Assembly (NCBI GenBank): GCA_036403515.1
Contig: DASWQV010000041.1
Coordinates: 1 to 22,042 of the forward strand
Reading direction: 5' to 3'
Length of the DNA: 22,042 bases
From: VRUE01 sp036403515
GTDB lineage: Bacteria; Actinomycetota; Thermoleophilia; Solirubrobacterales; 70-9
Part shown: in pieces, positions 1-8,413 of the stretch
Position numbering within the stretch: the stretch's first letter is position 1
How the letters are laid out: every line of letters begins with the position of its first letter
Notes under the pieces: model-generated
What the model saw: the letters and a program-made list of their open reading frames with translations, nothing else
What the model was told of the DNA's origin: nothing
Database searches by the model: none
Translations under genes and position numbers: made by a program

Positions 1-20
1 GAGGCACACCCGACTCCCTA

Positions 21-26
21 TACGCT
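21..26 (+). promoter_or_regulatory. -10 box of a leaderless promoter (PfkB gene)
   Basis: TACGCT lies 7 nt before the ATG at 34. The same hexamer at the same distance precedes the start at 2649. The spacing puts transcription initiation at or next to the start codon, and no Shine-Dalgarno sequence is present. The -35 region falls outside the window. Confidence 0.5.
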
Positions 27-33
27 CCGATTT

Positions 34-960
34 ATGTCCCTCACAGTCGTCGGCTCAATCGCATTTGATTCGGTCAAGACCCCCTTCGGGGAGCGCGACC
101 GGATGCTCGGCGGGGCCGCCGTCCACTTCTCACTTGCCGCCAGCTTCTTCACCGAGGTTCGGCCGGTGGGCCCCGTCGGCGACGATTTCGGCCCTGCGGA
201 GTTCGAGGTGCTGGAGCGCCGCGGCGTGCTTACCGACGACATCGAGCGGGTCGCCGGCGGCAGGTCGTTCTTCTGGCGCGGCCGCTACGAGTTCGACCTC
301 AACGTCGCCCACACCGAGGACACCCAGCTCGGCGTCTTCGGCGAGTTCGAGCCAAAGCTCTCAGCCGCCTCCCGGGAAGCCGACATGCTCTTCCTCGCCA
401 ACATCCAGCCGGACCTGCAGCGCCAGGTGCGCGCCCAGTGCGGCTCGGCCCGCTTCTCCGCCCTCGACTCGATGAATCTCTGGATCGAGACTGCCAAGGA
501 CCCTCTGCTGGCGGCGATCGGCGAGGTCGATTGCGTGGTGCTCAACGATGCCGAGATCCGCCAGCTCACCGGCGAGGGCAACCTGGCCCGCGCCGCCCGC
601 GCTGTGATGGCGCACGGCCCCCGCGCCGTCGTCGCCAAGCAGGGCGAGTACGGCGCCGCCCTCTTCACCGAAGACGGCTTCTTCGCCCTGCCGGGCTTCC
701 CGCTCGAGGACGTGCGCGACCCGACCGGGGCCGGCGACAGCTTCGCCGGCGGCTTCATCGGCTACCTCGACGGCCATGAAGGTGACCTCGACGACGCTTG
801 CCTGCGCCGGGCGATGGGCTACGGCACCGTGCTCGCCTCCTTCAACGTCGAGCAGTTCGGCACAGAGCGTGTCGCCGCGCTTGGCCGTGAGGAGATCGAC
901 GAGCGCTTCGCCGCCCTGCATGCGATGACCAGCTTCGAGCCGCTGCCGGCGGCAAGCTGA
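34..960 (+). CDS. PfkB-family carbohydrate kinase
   Basis: A 308-residue kinase of the ribokinase/PfkB family, which transfers phosphate from ATP to a sugar or nucleoside in the cytoplasm. The N-terminal family signature is seen as GGAAVHFSLAAS (residues 26-37), the glycine-rich part of the substrate site. The C-terminal signature DPTGAGDSFAGGF (about 229-241) supplies the anion hole and the catalytic Asp (D235). The length is normal for the family. The substrate cannot be assigned: fructose, ribose, adenosine and others all fit. The ATG at 34 is preferred because it follows a -10-like TACGCT by 7 nt and because MSLTVVGSIAFD gives the expected first beta strand. A small hairpin follows the stop and citrate synthase lies downstream on the same strand. 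Confidence 0.88.
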   Translation: MSLTVVGSIAFDSVKTPFGERDRMLGGAAVHFSLAASFFTEVRPVGPVGDDFGPAEFEVLERRGVLTDDIERVAGGRSFFWRGRYEFDLNVAHTEDTQLGVFGEFEPKLSAASREADMLFLANIQPDLQRQVRAQCGSARFSALDSMNLWIETAKDPLLAAIGEVDCVVLNDAEIRQLTGEGNLARAARAVMAHGPRAVVAKQGEYGAALFTEDGFFALPGFPLEDVRDPTGAGDSFAGGFIGYLDGHEGDLDDACLRRAMGYGTVLASFNVEQFGTERVAALGREEIDERFAALHAMTSFEPLPAAS

Positions 961-975
961 CTCGGCGCCCGTCCG

Positions 976-999
976 GGGGCTGTGCGCCGGCAAAGCCCC
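976..999 (+). terminator. small hairpin after the PfkB gene
   Basis: GGGGCT (976-981) pairs with AGCCCC (994-999), with TGC/GCA continuing inside after one mismatch. It starts 15 nt after the kinase stop. No T-tract follows, so it is only a possible terminator. The rest of 961-1081 shows no clear promoter hexamers. Confidence 0.3.
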
Positions 1000-1070
1000 A
1001 GGCACGCAAGTGCGTAACACGGGTGGCAGCCGCGAACTGCGAGAATTGAGGCTCCAGTAAGCGAGTCGCG

Positions 1071-1076
1071 AGGAGG
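1071..1076 (+). promoter_or_regulatory. Shine-Dalgarno site of citrate synthase
   Basis: A full AGGAGG lies 5 nt before the ATG at 1082. It decides the start: the in-frame GTG at 1076 overlaps this site and is therefore unlikely. Confidence 0.75.
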
Positions 1077-1081
1077 TGGGC

Positions 1082-2482
<1,401 letters not shown>

Positions 2483-2508
2483 CGCTCTCAGCTCGAACGG
2501 ATGGGGGC

Positions 2509-2617
2509 CGTCGGGGGTGCCTCCCCGGGGGCTGGGTTTTTCGCCGGGCGCGTGGCGGCTCTCGTCGAGTCGTCTGTGCGAAAACAGGACGCCGCGCCCG
2601 ACGAGGCACCCCCGACG
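2509..2617. repeat. long inverted repeat after gltA
   Basis: Positions 2509-2523 and 2603-2617 are a perfect 15-bp inverted pair (CGTCGGGGGTGCCTC and its complement). Further pairing lies inside: CGGGCGCG (2545-2552) with CGCGCCCG (2593-2600), and GTTTT-T-CGC (2535-2543) with GCGAAAAC (2578-2585). These inner pairs are partly alternative to each other. The element begins 26 nt after the gltA stop and ends just before the promoter of the next gene. It probably acts as a transcription terminator or 3'-end stabiliser. Its size and position match the other long palindromes in the window. Confidence 0.65.
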
Positions 2618-2635
2618 CTCCTTTTCCGAGTCGCG

Positions 2636-2641
2636 TACGCT
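2636..2641 (+). promoter_or_regulatory. -10 box of a leaderless promoter
   Basis: TACGCT lies exactly 7 nt before the GTG at 2649, the same arrangement as at 21-34. No ribosome binding site separates it from the start codon. Confidence 0.5.
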
Positions 2642-2648
2642 CAGCCCC

Positions 2649-3002
2649 GTGTCTCGCTGGAAGCTGACCGTTCGGCATGGGTCCGACGTGGACCACGCCA
2701 GCTTTGAAGGCCTCGACGAAGCAGTTAACGCGATGAGGGCTCGGGCGTTTGAGATTCGGGCTGAGTGGCCTGTCGCGGGGGTTTCCTCGTTGCGGGACTT
2801 TGGGCCGGAGCAACAGGTCCACGCTCGCCTGCAGCTGAGCGGGAAGGGGTTGCTGCGAAAGCCCGTGGCCGGCGTGGACGTGCGGGGGGACGGGACGTTC
2901 ATGCCGTTTCGGGGCAGCCTCAGGCGTGAAGAGCTGGATCCGACTCACCATGAGACGCCGTTCGACCTCGTGCGGGAGACTCTGCAGCGAGCAACCTCCT
3001 GA
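2649..3002 (+). CDS. hypothetical protein, 117 aa
   Basis: I do not recognise the family. The frame gives a coherent soluble protein beginning MSRWKLTVRHGSDVDHASF, with an early helix (EGLDEAVNAMRARAFEIRAE) and a beta-rich second half (QQVHARLQLSGKGLLRKPV, AGVDVRGDGTFMPFRGSLRR). It has no signal peptide or membrane segment. The GTG start was chosen because TACGCT lies 7 nt upstream and because the first residues form a plausible strand; further upstream the frame runs into the long inverted repeat. Codons end in G or T more often than in the neighbouring metabolic genes. The next gene begins about 50 nt downstream on the same strand, so the two may be cotranscribed. Confidence 0.6.
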   Translation: MSRWKLTVRHGSDVDHASFEGLDEAVNAMRARAFEIRAEWPVAGVSSLRDFGPEQQVHARLQLSGKGLLRKPVAGVDVRGDGTFMPFRGSLRREELDPTHHETPFDLVRETLQRATS

Positions 3003-3012
3003 CCTTGGCGAC

Positions 3013-3035
3013 TTTTCCGTCATATGGACGGAAAA
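3013..3035. promoter_or_regulatory. 9-bp inverted repeat, operator-like
   Basis: TTTTCCGTC and GACGGAAAA are perfect inverted arms separated by ATATG. The element sits between two small genes, 18 nt before the ATG at 3053, and includes TATGGA, a possible weak -10. The short AT-rich arms without a following T-run resemble a dimeric regulator site more than a terminator. Confidence 0.4.
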
Positions 3036-3052
3036 CTCGCCAGACCCCGACG

Positions 3053-3364
3053 ATGACCGAGACCGAGATACCCAAGGGCAGCTACGCGGCTGGGCGGCGG
3101 GTGAAGCTGCCGGCCGGGGCGGAAGCGCCCTACGTCGTCTTCGTCAACGGGGTCGAACAGCGCCAGGGCGCTGACTATGAGATACGCGACGGGGAGATCG
3201 TCTTCACCCGCCAGATCGTCAAGGAGAAAGTCGGCGCCGGCCGATGGCTGGCGATGTACCTGGGCCTATTTGGCACCTACCGCAAGGACGAGACGATCGA
3301 CCTGCAGTTTCAGCGCGGTGGCAAAGTCGAACTGACTTCCGACCTGCCGGTCCTGCCAGACTGA
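3053..3364 (+). CDS. hypothetical protein, 103 aa
   Basis: A small protein of unknown function. The N-terminal half reads as short beta strands around PYVVFVNGVEQRQGADYEIRDGEIVFTR, a pattern like a beta-sandwich or pilin/phage-tail-like strand repeat. A short hydrophobic stretch follows (RWLAMYLGLFGTY, residues about 64-76), then a polar strand-rich end (ETIDLQFQRGGKVELTSDLPVLPD). There is no signal peptide. The ATG at 3053 is preferred to an in-frame TTG at 3005 because the region between them holds the inverted repeat and encodes an unlikely leader. No ribosome binding site is evident. It converges on the UbiA gene with an 80-nt gap in which I see no clear terminator. Confidence 0.6.
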   Translation: MTETEIPKGSYAAGRRVKLPAGAEAPYVVFVNGVEQRQGADYEIRDGEIVFTRQIVKEKVGAGRWLAMYLGLFGTYRKDETIDLQFQRGGKVELTSDLPVLPD

Positions 3365-3444
3365 TCCATCCCTCGCCGCGCACGCCATCGAGCTAGACGA
3401 CTTCGAGCTGCCGGCAACCGCGGCGCCGGATCACCTGCCCCCGT

Positions 3445-4404
3445 CTAGTTGAAGACGTAGAGCAGCAGAAAGGCGATCAGGGCGAAACTTCCGGCGCCGG
3501 CAATCAGGGGCTTGTCGTCGACGACGATCGCGGCGGTGGAGCGGTCGTCGGCGCGGTCGTAGATCAGGTAGAGGTAGCGGAAGACGCAGTAGAGAACCGA
3601 CGGAATCGTCCACATCATCTCGTTGCCGATCAGCGGCGAGTTGACGGCGTAGATCGAGTAGCTGATCACGGTGCCGGTGGTGACCATGGCGACCATCTGG
3701 TCGAGGAAGGGCAGCGAGTAGTGCTCGAGGACGGGACGGCTGCTGGTCCCCTCGTGCAGCTCGGAGACCGCCTCCTGGCGGCGCTTGGTGACGCCCAGGA
3801 AGAGGGCGAACATGCCGGTGCAGAGAAGCAGCCATTCCGATGCATGCGCGTCGACCGCCACGGCGCCGGCGGCCACCCGGAGGATGAAGAGGCCGGCCAG
3901 GGTCATCACGTCGACGATGACGATCTGCTTGAGGCCGAGGCTGTAGGCGATCTGGGCGATGCCGTAGCCGACCACCATCAGGCCGACTTCCCAGTTGACG
4001 GCCGCGAACGCGATCGCCATCGCGACGATTGCCAAGCCGGGCGCAATGGCCTTCGCCGTGCCCTCCGAAAGCTCCCGGGCCGCCAGCGGCCGGAAGCGCT
4101 TCTTCGGGTGCTTGCGGTCCAGCTCGACGTCGATCAGGTCATTGACGTAATAGCCCGCGCTGGAGATGAAGCAGAAAGCGAGGAAGGTGAGGAAGGCCTC
4201 CAGCACGTCGTGGGACTGGTTGAACTTGCCGGAGAAGAGCAGGCCGGCAAAGACGAAGACGTTCTTGATCCACTCCTGAGGACGGCCGGTCTTGATCGCA
4301 GCCCGCAGCGGCGAGCGCCGTGGCACGACCGGCTCGTCGAGCGGACTTTCGGCCTTGCCGGCAGGAACTGGGACCGTCGGCTGTTCAGAAGTGATCGTTT
4401 CCAT
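3445..4404 (-). CDS. ubiA: decaprenyl-phosphate phosphoribosyltransferase (UbiA family)
   Basis: A 319-residue polytopic membrane prenyltransferase. The first Asp-rich motif is NDLIDVELD (residues 88-96), followed by RKHPKKRFRPLA, the form seen in the mycobacterial DPPR synthase Rv3806c, where the phosphoribose donor binds. The second conserved block, YSLGLKQIVIVD (154-165), and KRRQE (207-211) also fit that subgroup better than quinone-synthesis UbiA. By family knowledge it joins PRPP to decaprenyl phosphate, the first step towards decaprenyl-phospho-arabinose for the cell wall. The N-terminal 40 residues are cytosolic and Pro/Arg-rich. The ATG start has no strong ribosome site; TAACTT about 26 nt upstream is a possible -10. 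The substrate is inferred from motifs only. Confidence 0.82.
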   Translation of the reverse strand: METITSEQPTVPVPAGKAESPLDEPVVPRRSPLRAAIKTGRPQEWIKNVFVFAGLLFSGKFNQSHDVLEAFLTFLAFCFISSAGYYVNDLIDVELDRKHPKKRFRPLAARELSEGTAKAIAPGLAIVAMAIAFAAVNWEVGLMVVGYGIAQIAYSLGLKQIVIVDVMTLAGLFILRVAAGAVAVDAHASEWLLLCTGMFALFLGVTKRRQEAVSELHEGTSSRPVLEHYSLPFLDQMVAMVTTGTVISYSIYAVNSPLIGNEMMWTIPSVLYCVFRYLYLIYDRADDRSTAAIVVDDKPLIAGAGSFALIAFLLLYVFN

Positions 4405-4562
4405 CCTGGGTGGCGCTGGGGAGGTAGGGGCAAGTTACCCGGCCAGGGCGAATTAGTCGCGAAAGGGTAGCGCTCAGGTCGGTAACCGAATTGTGAAGTG
4501 GGCGCCTGGCGGAACGGTCTCGACGGGAGGCGCAAGCTCTCCGCGGCCCCAGGCCCCAGCGG

Positions 4563-4607
4563 GGTGCAACGTTTTGTGGTCCCCGCAGGGGCACAAAACG
4601 TTGCACC
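4563..4607. terminator. 16-bp inverted repeat hairpin after the FAD enzyme
   Basis: GTGCAACGTTTTGTG (4564-4578) and CACAAAACGTTGCAC (4592-4606) pair perfectly, with one more pair outside. Inside is a second stem, CCCC-GCA-GGGG (4581-4591), after a 2-nt bulge. On the minus strand it starts 4 nt after the stop of the alkyl-DHAP-synthase-like gene, so it most likely ends that transcript before ubiA. The AT-rich middle of the stem differs from the all-GC arms of the other palindromes. Confidence 0.7.
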
Positions 4608-4611
4608 TGCA

Positions 4612-6279
4612 TTAGGGGTCGATCAGCACGCCGGGATTCAACATTCCGGCGGGGTCCAGCTCGGCCTTGGCAGCGCGCAACGCTGCCGCGAATGGCGCGG
4701 GGCGCTGGCGGTCATACCAGGGGCGATGGTCGCGGCCGACCGCGTGGTGATGGGTGATCGTGCCGCCGCCTTCGATCACGGCCTCAGCCGCGGCCGCCTT
4801 GATCTCGTCCCATTGCTCGACCTCGCCGCCGCGGATTGCCGGCGCGATCACGGTGAAGTAGGGCGCCGGGCCGTCGGGGTAGACGTGGGTGAAGCGGCAG
4901 CTGACCCGCGGCGCGCCCGCCCCCGCGGTTGGAGCGCCGCAGACCTCGGCGACCTTTAGCCGCACCGCCTCCATCGTGTTCGCGTGGAACTCCTCGAAGC
5001 GGTCCCAGGTGATCGCCGTCTCAAAGGTCTCGCTGAGCACTCCGCAGGCGACGAGGGTGTCGCGCAGGTAAGGAGCGAGCAGGAACGCGCCACGCCAGGC
5101 CTCGACAGCCGACTCGCCATCACCGCCGTCACTGCCTCGGCTCGATGCGCCGCCAACGGAGCCTCTCGCCGCAGCGCGCGAACTCGATCGCCCGGGTGGC
5201 GGAGAGGTGGGGACGCCGCCGTGGGATTGAGCAATATCGAGCGCCAGCCGCATCGGCTCGTCGACCGGCAGGTGCGGTGACTCGAAGCCGAGCACCAGCA
5301 GGTGCTTCTCGCCCGAGCCGGCGCCCGTGGTGCCGGCCTCCATCGCGTCGAGCAGCCGGCAGTTCGCTGGGTTCAGGCCCGACTGTCCGATCTCGCGGAC
5401 CGCCCCTGCGGCGGCGAGGAAGTCGTCGAACTCGACTGCGCAGGAGGCCTTGAACTCCGGCCGCGGCCGGACCCGGACCCAGGCCTCGGCGATCACGCCG
5501 AGGATCCCCTCGGAGCCGACCAATGCCCGGTCGGGCGAGGGCCCGGCGCCCGAGCCAGGCAACCGCCGGCTCTCCCAGATCCCCCGCGGCGTGATCGCCC
5601 GCACCGACTCGACCAGATCGTCGATGTGGGTATAGAGGGTCGCGAAGTGCCCCCCGGCCCGGGTAGCGACCCATCCTCCCAGCGTCGAATACTCGAACGA
5701 CTGCGGAAAGTGCCGCAACGTCAGCCCGCGCTCGCGCAGCTGGTCCTCGAGCCCCGGCCCGGTCGCCCCGCCCTGGATCCGCGCCGCCAGGGACTCCCCG
5801 TCGACCTCGAGCACCCGGTCCAGCTTGCGCAGGTCAAGCGACACGACAGGCTGCTCCCCCAACCGCGGCTCGACGCCACCGACCACGCTCGTCCCGCCCC
5901 CAAACGGGATGACGGCAGCGCCCTCGGCCTCAGCCCACTCCAGCACCACCTCGATCTCCGACTCGTCCTTAGGAAAGGCCACCAGATCAGGCGGGTTGTC
6001 AAATTCCCCGTAGAACCCTCGCACCACATCCCGATAAGCCTTCCCAAGCGCATGAGCGGTCCGCTCGTAGTGCTCATCCGTAAAGAGGTCCCCCAGCACG
6101 CTCGGAGCCTTCAGCCGTGGCCCACGAAGCTTCACCTCCCCGAGCGGCACCGCCTCCTCAAGCTCACCCCCAAACCCAAACCGCTCCCTGATCCCAGCCG
6201 CCGCAGCTCGAAGCTCCTCCTTGGAGGGCGCCTGATCCTCATACCCCCACCCCCAATGCTTGAGCCGTCTCTCACCCAT
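4612..6279 (-). CDS. FAD-binding oxidase, alkyl-dihydroxyacetonephosphate synthase-like
   Basis: A 555-residue flavoprotein of the PCMH/VAO fold. The FAD site is visible as PFGGGTSVVGG (125-135) and PQSFEYSTLGGWVATRAGGH (192-211), followed by GSGAGPSPDRALVGSEGILG (242-261). A His triplet, TITHHHAVGRDHRPWY (507-522), and a preceding PYFT (473-476) match the active-site His cluster and Tyr region of alkyl-DHAP synthase (AGPS), which swaps the acyl chain of acyl-DHAP for a fatty alcohol to create the ether bond. The C-terminal end LDPAGMLNPGVL is general to the FAD-oxidase family. Residues about 357-389 are a low-complexity Ser/Gly/Arg/Pro insert. The gene follows a fatty acyl-CoA reductase on the same strand, which supports an ether-lipid role. 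A generic glycolate/lactate-type oxidase is the alternative. Confidence 0.78.
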   Translation of the reverse strand: MGERRLKHWGWGYEDQAPSKEELRAAAAGIRERFGFGGELEEAVPLGEVKLRGPRLKAPSVLGDLFTDEHYERTAHALGKAYRDVVRGFYGEFDNPPDLVAFPKDESEIEVVLEWAEAEGAAVIPFGGGTSVVGGVEPRLGEQPVVSLDLRKLDRVLEVDGESLAARIQGGATGPGLEDQLRERGLTLRHFPQSFEYSTLGGWVATRAGGHFATLYTHIDDLVESVRAITPRGIWESRRLPGSGAGPSPDRALVGSEGILGVIAEAWVRVRPRPEFKASCAVEFDDFLAAAGAVREIGQSGLNPANCRLLDAMEAGTTGAGSGEKHLLVLGFESPHLPVDEPMRLALDIAQSHGGVPTSPPPGRSSSRAAARGSVGGASSRGSDGGDGESAVEAWRGAFLLAPYLRDTLVACGVLSETFETAITWDRFEEFHANTMEAVRLKVAEVCGAPTAGAGAPRVSCRFTHVYPDGPAPYFTVIAPAIRGGEVEQWDEIKAAAAEAVIEGGGTITHHHAVGRDHRPWYDRQRPAPFAAALRAAKAELDPAGMLNPGVLIDP

Positions 6280-6292
6280 GAAACGCCCCGCC

Positions 6293-6399
6293 GTAGGCGG
6301 GACGGTGCCCCTCCCCAGGAGGCTCAGCGACCACCTCTGAAGCGCCGAGCCGCCTCAGCTGCGCGACGGCCTCATGGGGAGGGGCACCGTCCCGCCTAC
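6293..6399. repeat. long inverted repeat between acyl-CoA reductase and FAD enzyme
   Basis: Positions 6293-6317 and 6375-6399 are a perfect 25-bp inverted pair. After one mismatch five more pairs follow (GAGGC 6319-6323 with GCCTC 6369-6373). The arm at 6375-6399 contains the stop codon of the acyl-CoA reductase (minus strand), and the other arm ends 13 nt before the ATG of the FAD enzyme. It is probably a terminator or mRNA-stabilising hairpin that separates or tunes the two genes. Confidence 0.7.
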
Positions 6400-8387
6400 C
6401 AATGCACACCTTTCATCAAGTGAGCAAAAGCAACCGCCTCGGTAGAGGGCGCCTTGTCAGGAGCCTCCTCTCCCTTCCCCTTCGCCGCCTGCGACTCGGG
6501 AAAAAGTTTGTAGGCCTGGTTCAAGATCCGATCGCTGACCGTAGGCGCCACCGCGTAGAGCAGCTCGCCAAACGTCCCCAGCCGCGTCGCCACCTTCTTC
6601 GGCTGGCCGATCATCGCCCCTGCGATCATCTCCGCCGCCTCCTCGGGAGAGATCGCCGGGAAGACGTCGTACATGCGCGTCGGCGCGATCATCGGCGTGC
6701 GGACCAGCGGCATGTGGATCGTCGTGATGTGAACGCCGTCGTCGACCACCTCAGAGGCGATTACCCGGCTGAAGGCATCAAGGGCGGCCTTCGAGCCGAC
6801 GTAGGCCGAGAAGCGTGGCGGGTTGGTCTGGGTGCCGATCGAGCTGATGTTGATGATGTGGCCCGACTTGCGGGAGCGCATCGAGGGCAGCAGGGCGAGG
6901 ATCAGCCGCACGGCGCCGAGATAGTTGAGCTGGATCGTCCGCTCGTAGTCGTGGAAGCGGTCGTAGGCGAGGCCGATCGAGCGCCGGATCGAGCGGCCGG
7001 CGTTGTTGACGAGGATGTCGACCTGCCCGTGATAGGCGAGCACCTCCTCGGCCATCCGCTCGATGTCCTCGATGTCGGCCATGTCGCAGCGGTGGATGTG
7101 GGCGACGCCGCCGGAGGCCTCGATCTCGCGCTTGGTCTCCTCCAGCTTCTCGATCGAACGAGCGACGAGCAGCACGGTCGCGCCGGCGTCGGCGGCCTTG
7201 ACCGCCGCTGCCTTGCCGATCCCCGAGGACGCGCCGGTGATCAAGACCACCTTGCCCCGCACCGCGGCGCTCAACGTGCGGTCCTTGAAGAGATCGGGGT
7301 CGAGCGTGCGCTCCCAGTAGTCCCATATGCGGTCCGCATAGGACTCCAACGGCGGCACCGAGATTCCGGAGCCCTTCAGCGCGGCCTGCGTATTGCTCGA
7401 GTCAAAACGGGTCGGGTAGTTGACGTAGTTGAGAACGCCGGGGGGGATGCCGAGCTGGTCCAAGCCGGCTTTGACGACCCGCTTCGCCGGCGGGAAGAAG
7501 CGCAGGCCGGTTTTGACCAGCGAGGTGGCTGGACTGGTCATCTCCGAATCGAGCCGGAGCGCCGCCTGAGGGGCGTCCGCGGCGCGGGCAAAGAGGTTGA
7601 CGACCTCGCCGGCGCTCTTCGGCGCTGGATCGGTGAGCGAGAAGGTCTCGCCGTCGAGCCCCGGCTTGTGGGCGATGTGGTCGATCGCGTCAGCGACGAA
7701 ATCGACAGGGACGAGGTTGATCTCGCCGCCTTCGATGCCGACCGCGGGCAACCAGCTCGGCAGCACTCGCCGTGCCTGCTGCAGCAGCTTGAAGAAGTAG
7801 TAGGGCCCGTCGACCTTGTCGATCTCGCCGGTCCGCGAGTCGCCGATGACGATTCCCGGCCGGTAGACCCGCCAGGGCCGGCGGCACTCCTCGCGCACGA
7901 CCCGCTCGGACTCGTGCTTGGTGCGGAAGTAGGGATGGGTATCGAGTTTTTCAGCCGCCTCGAACATGTCCTCGCGCCATTCGCCCCGGTAGAGGCCGGC
8001 GGCGGCGATCGAGCTGATCTGGTGGAAGCAGCCCGCCTCGATCGCGCCGGCCAGTTCGACGGCGTGGCGGGTGCCCTCGACGTTGGCGATCTCCTGTGCT
8101 TCGGAGCCGGCCGTCATGTCGTAGATCGCGGCCAGGTGGAAGAAGTGGTCGACCTCGCCGCGCAGGGTGAGCAGGTCCTCCTCGGAGACGCCGAGGCCGG
8201 GTCGAGCAAGGTCCCCGGAGATCGGCACGACCCGCGCCCCGTCGGGCCCAAAGGCCGTCCGCAGCTCCTCCAGGCGCCCCCGTGAACCGGCCCGGACGAG
8301 GGCGTAGACGGTGCCCTCGCGCTGCAGGAGGCGCTTGACGAGGTTACGGCCGATGAAGCCGGTGGCGCCGGTGACGAAGTAGTTCAT
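6396..8387 (-). CDS. acrA1: two-domain fatty acyl-CoA reductase (SDR-SDR fusion)
   Basis: A 663-residue fusion of two Rossmann reductases. Residues 1 to about 365 are an extended SDR (TGATGFIG at 6-13, Y153xxxK157 in HPYFRTK). Residues about 375-663 are a classical SDR (TGASSGIG 384-391, NNAG 461-464, ISS around 514-516, Y529xxxK533). The second half resembles Acinetobacter Acr1 through RSIRRS, YDRFHDYERT.QLNY, MPLVRTPMIAPT and the final VHW. The same architecture and length are known in Marinobacter Maqu_2507 and mycobacterial AcrA1, which reduce fatty acyl-CoA to aldehyde and alcohol. The ATG at 8387 was chosen over a GTG at 8402 because it starts directly on the first Rossmann strand and follows TATGAA by 6 nt. 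Product chain length cannot be told. Confidence 0.85.
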   Translation of the reverse strand: MNYFVTGATGFIGRNLVKRLLQREGTVYALVRAGSRGRLEELRTAFGPDGARVVPISGDLARPGLGVSEEDLLTLRGEVDHFFHLAAIYDMTAGSEAQEIANVEGTRHAVELAGAIEAGCFHQISSIAAAGLYRGEWREDMFEAAEKLDTHPYFRTKHESERVVREECRRPWRVYRPGIVIGDSRTGEIDKVDGPYYFFKLLQQARRVLPSWLPAVGIEGGEINLVPVDFVADAIDHIAHKPGLDGETFSLTDPAPKSAGEVVNLFARAADAPQAALRLDSEMTSPATSLVKTGLRFFPPAKRVVKAGLDQLGIPPGVLNYVNYPTRFDSSNTQAALKGSGISVPPLESYADRIWDYWERTLDPDLFKDRTLSAAVRGKVVLITGASSGIGKAAAVKAADAGATVLLVARSIEKLEETKREIEASGGVAHIHRCDMADIEDIERMAEEVLAYHGQVDILVNNAGRSIRRSIGLAYDRFHDYERTIQLNYLGAVRLILALLPSMRSRKSGHIINISSIGTQTNPPRFSAYVGSKAALDAFSRVIASEVVDDGVHITTIHMPLVRTPMIAPTRMYDVFPAISPEEAAEMIAGAMIGQPKKVATRLGTFGELLYAVAPTVSDRILNQAYKLFPESQAAKGKGEEAPDKAPSTEAVAFAHLMKGVHW

Positions 8388-8393
8388 CGCTCT

Positions 8394-8403
8394 TTCATAC
8401 ACT
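8394..8403. promoter_or_regulatory. overlapping divergent -10 boxes (acrA1 / kgd)
   Basis: On the plus strand TACACT (8398-8403) lies 10 nt before the kgd ATG. On the minus strand TATGAA (8399-8394) lies 6 nt before the reductase ATG. The two hexamers share 2 nt and the start codons are only 26 nt apart. Neither gene has a Shine-Dalgarno site. The minus-strand box lacks the final T, so that assignment is weaker. Confidence 0.4.
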
Positions 8404-8413
8404 CATTCCAAGA

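Noticed and set aside
2501..2648. Coding sequence between gltA and the 117-aa gene
   Set aside because: The frames here translate the palindrome into low-complexity Arg/Pro/Gly peptides; the -10 box before 2649 argues that the gene starts later.
6402..8285. 627-codon open frame antisense to the acyl-CoA reductase
   Set aside because: Shadow frame rich in Arg/Asp/Val with no family features, while the reductase frame has two complete SDR domains.
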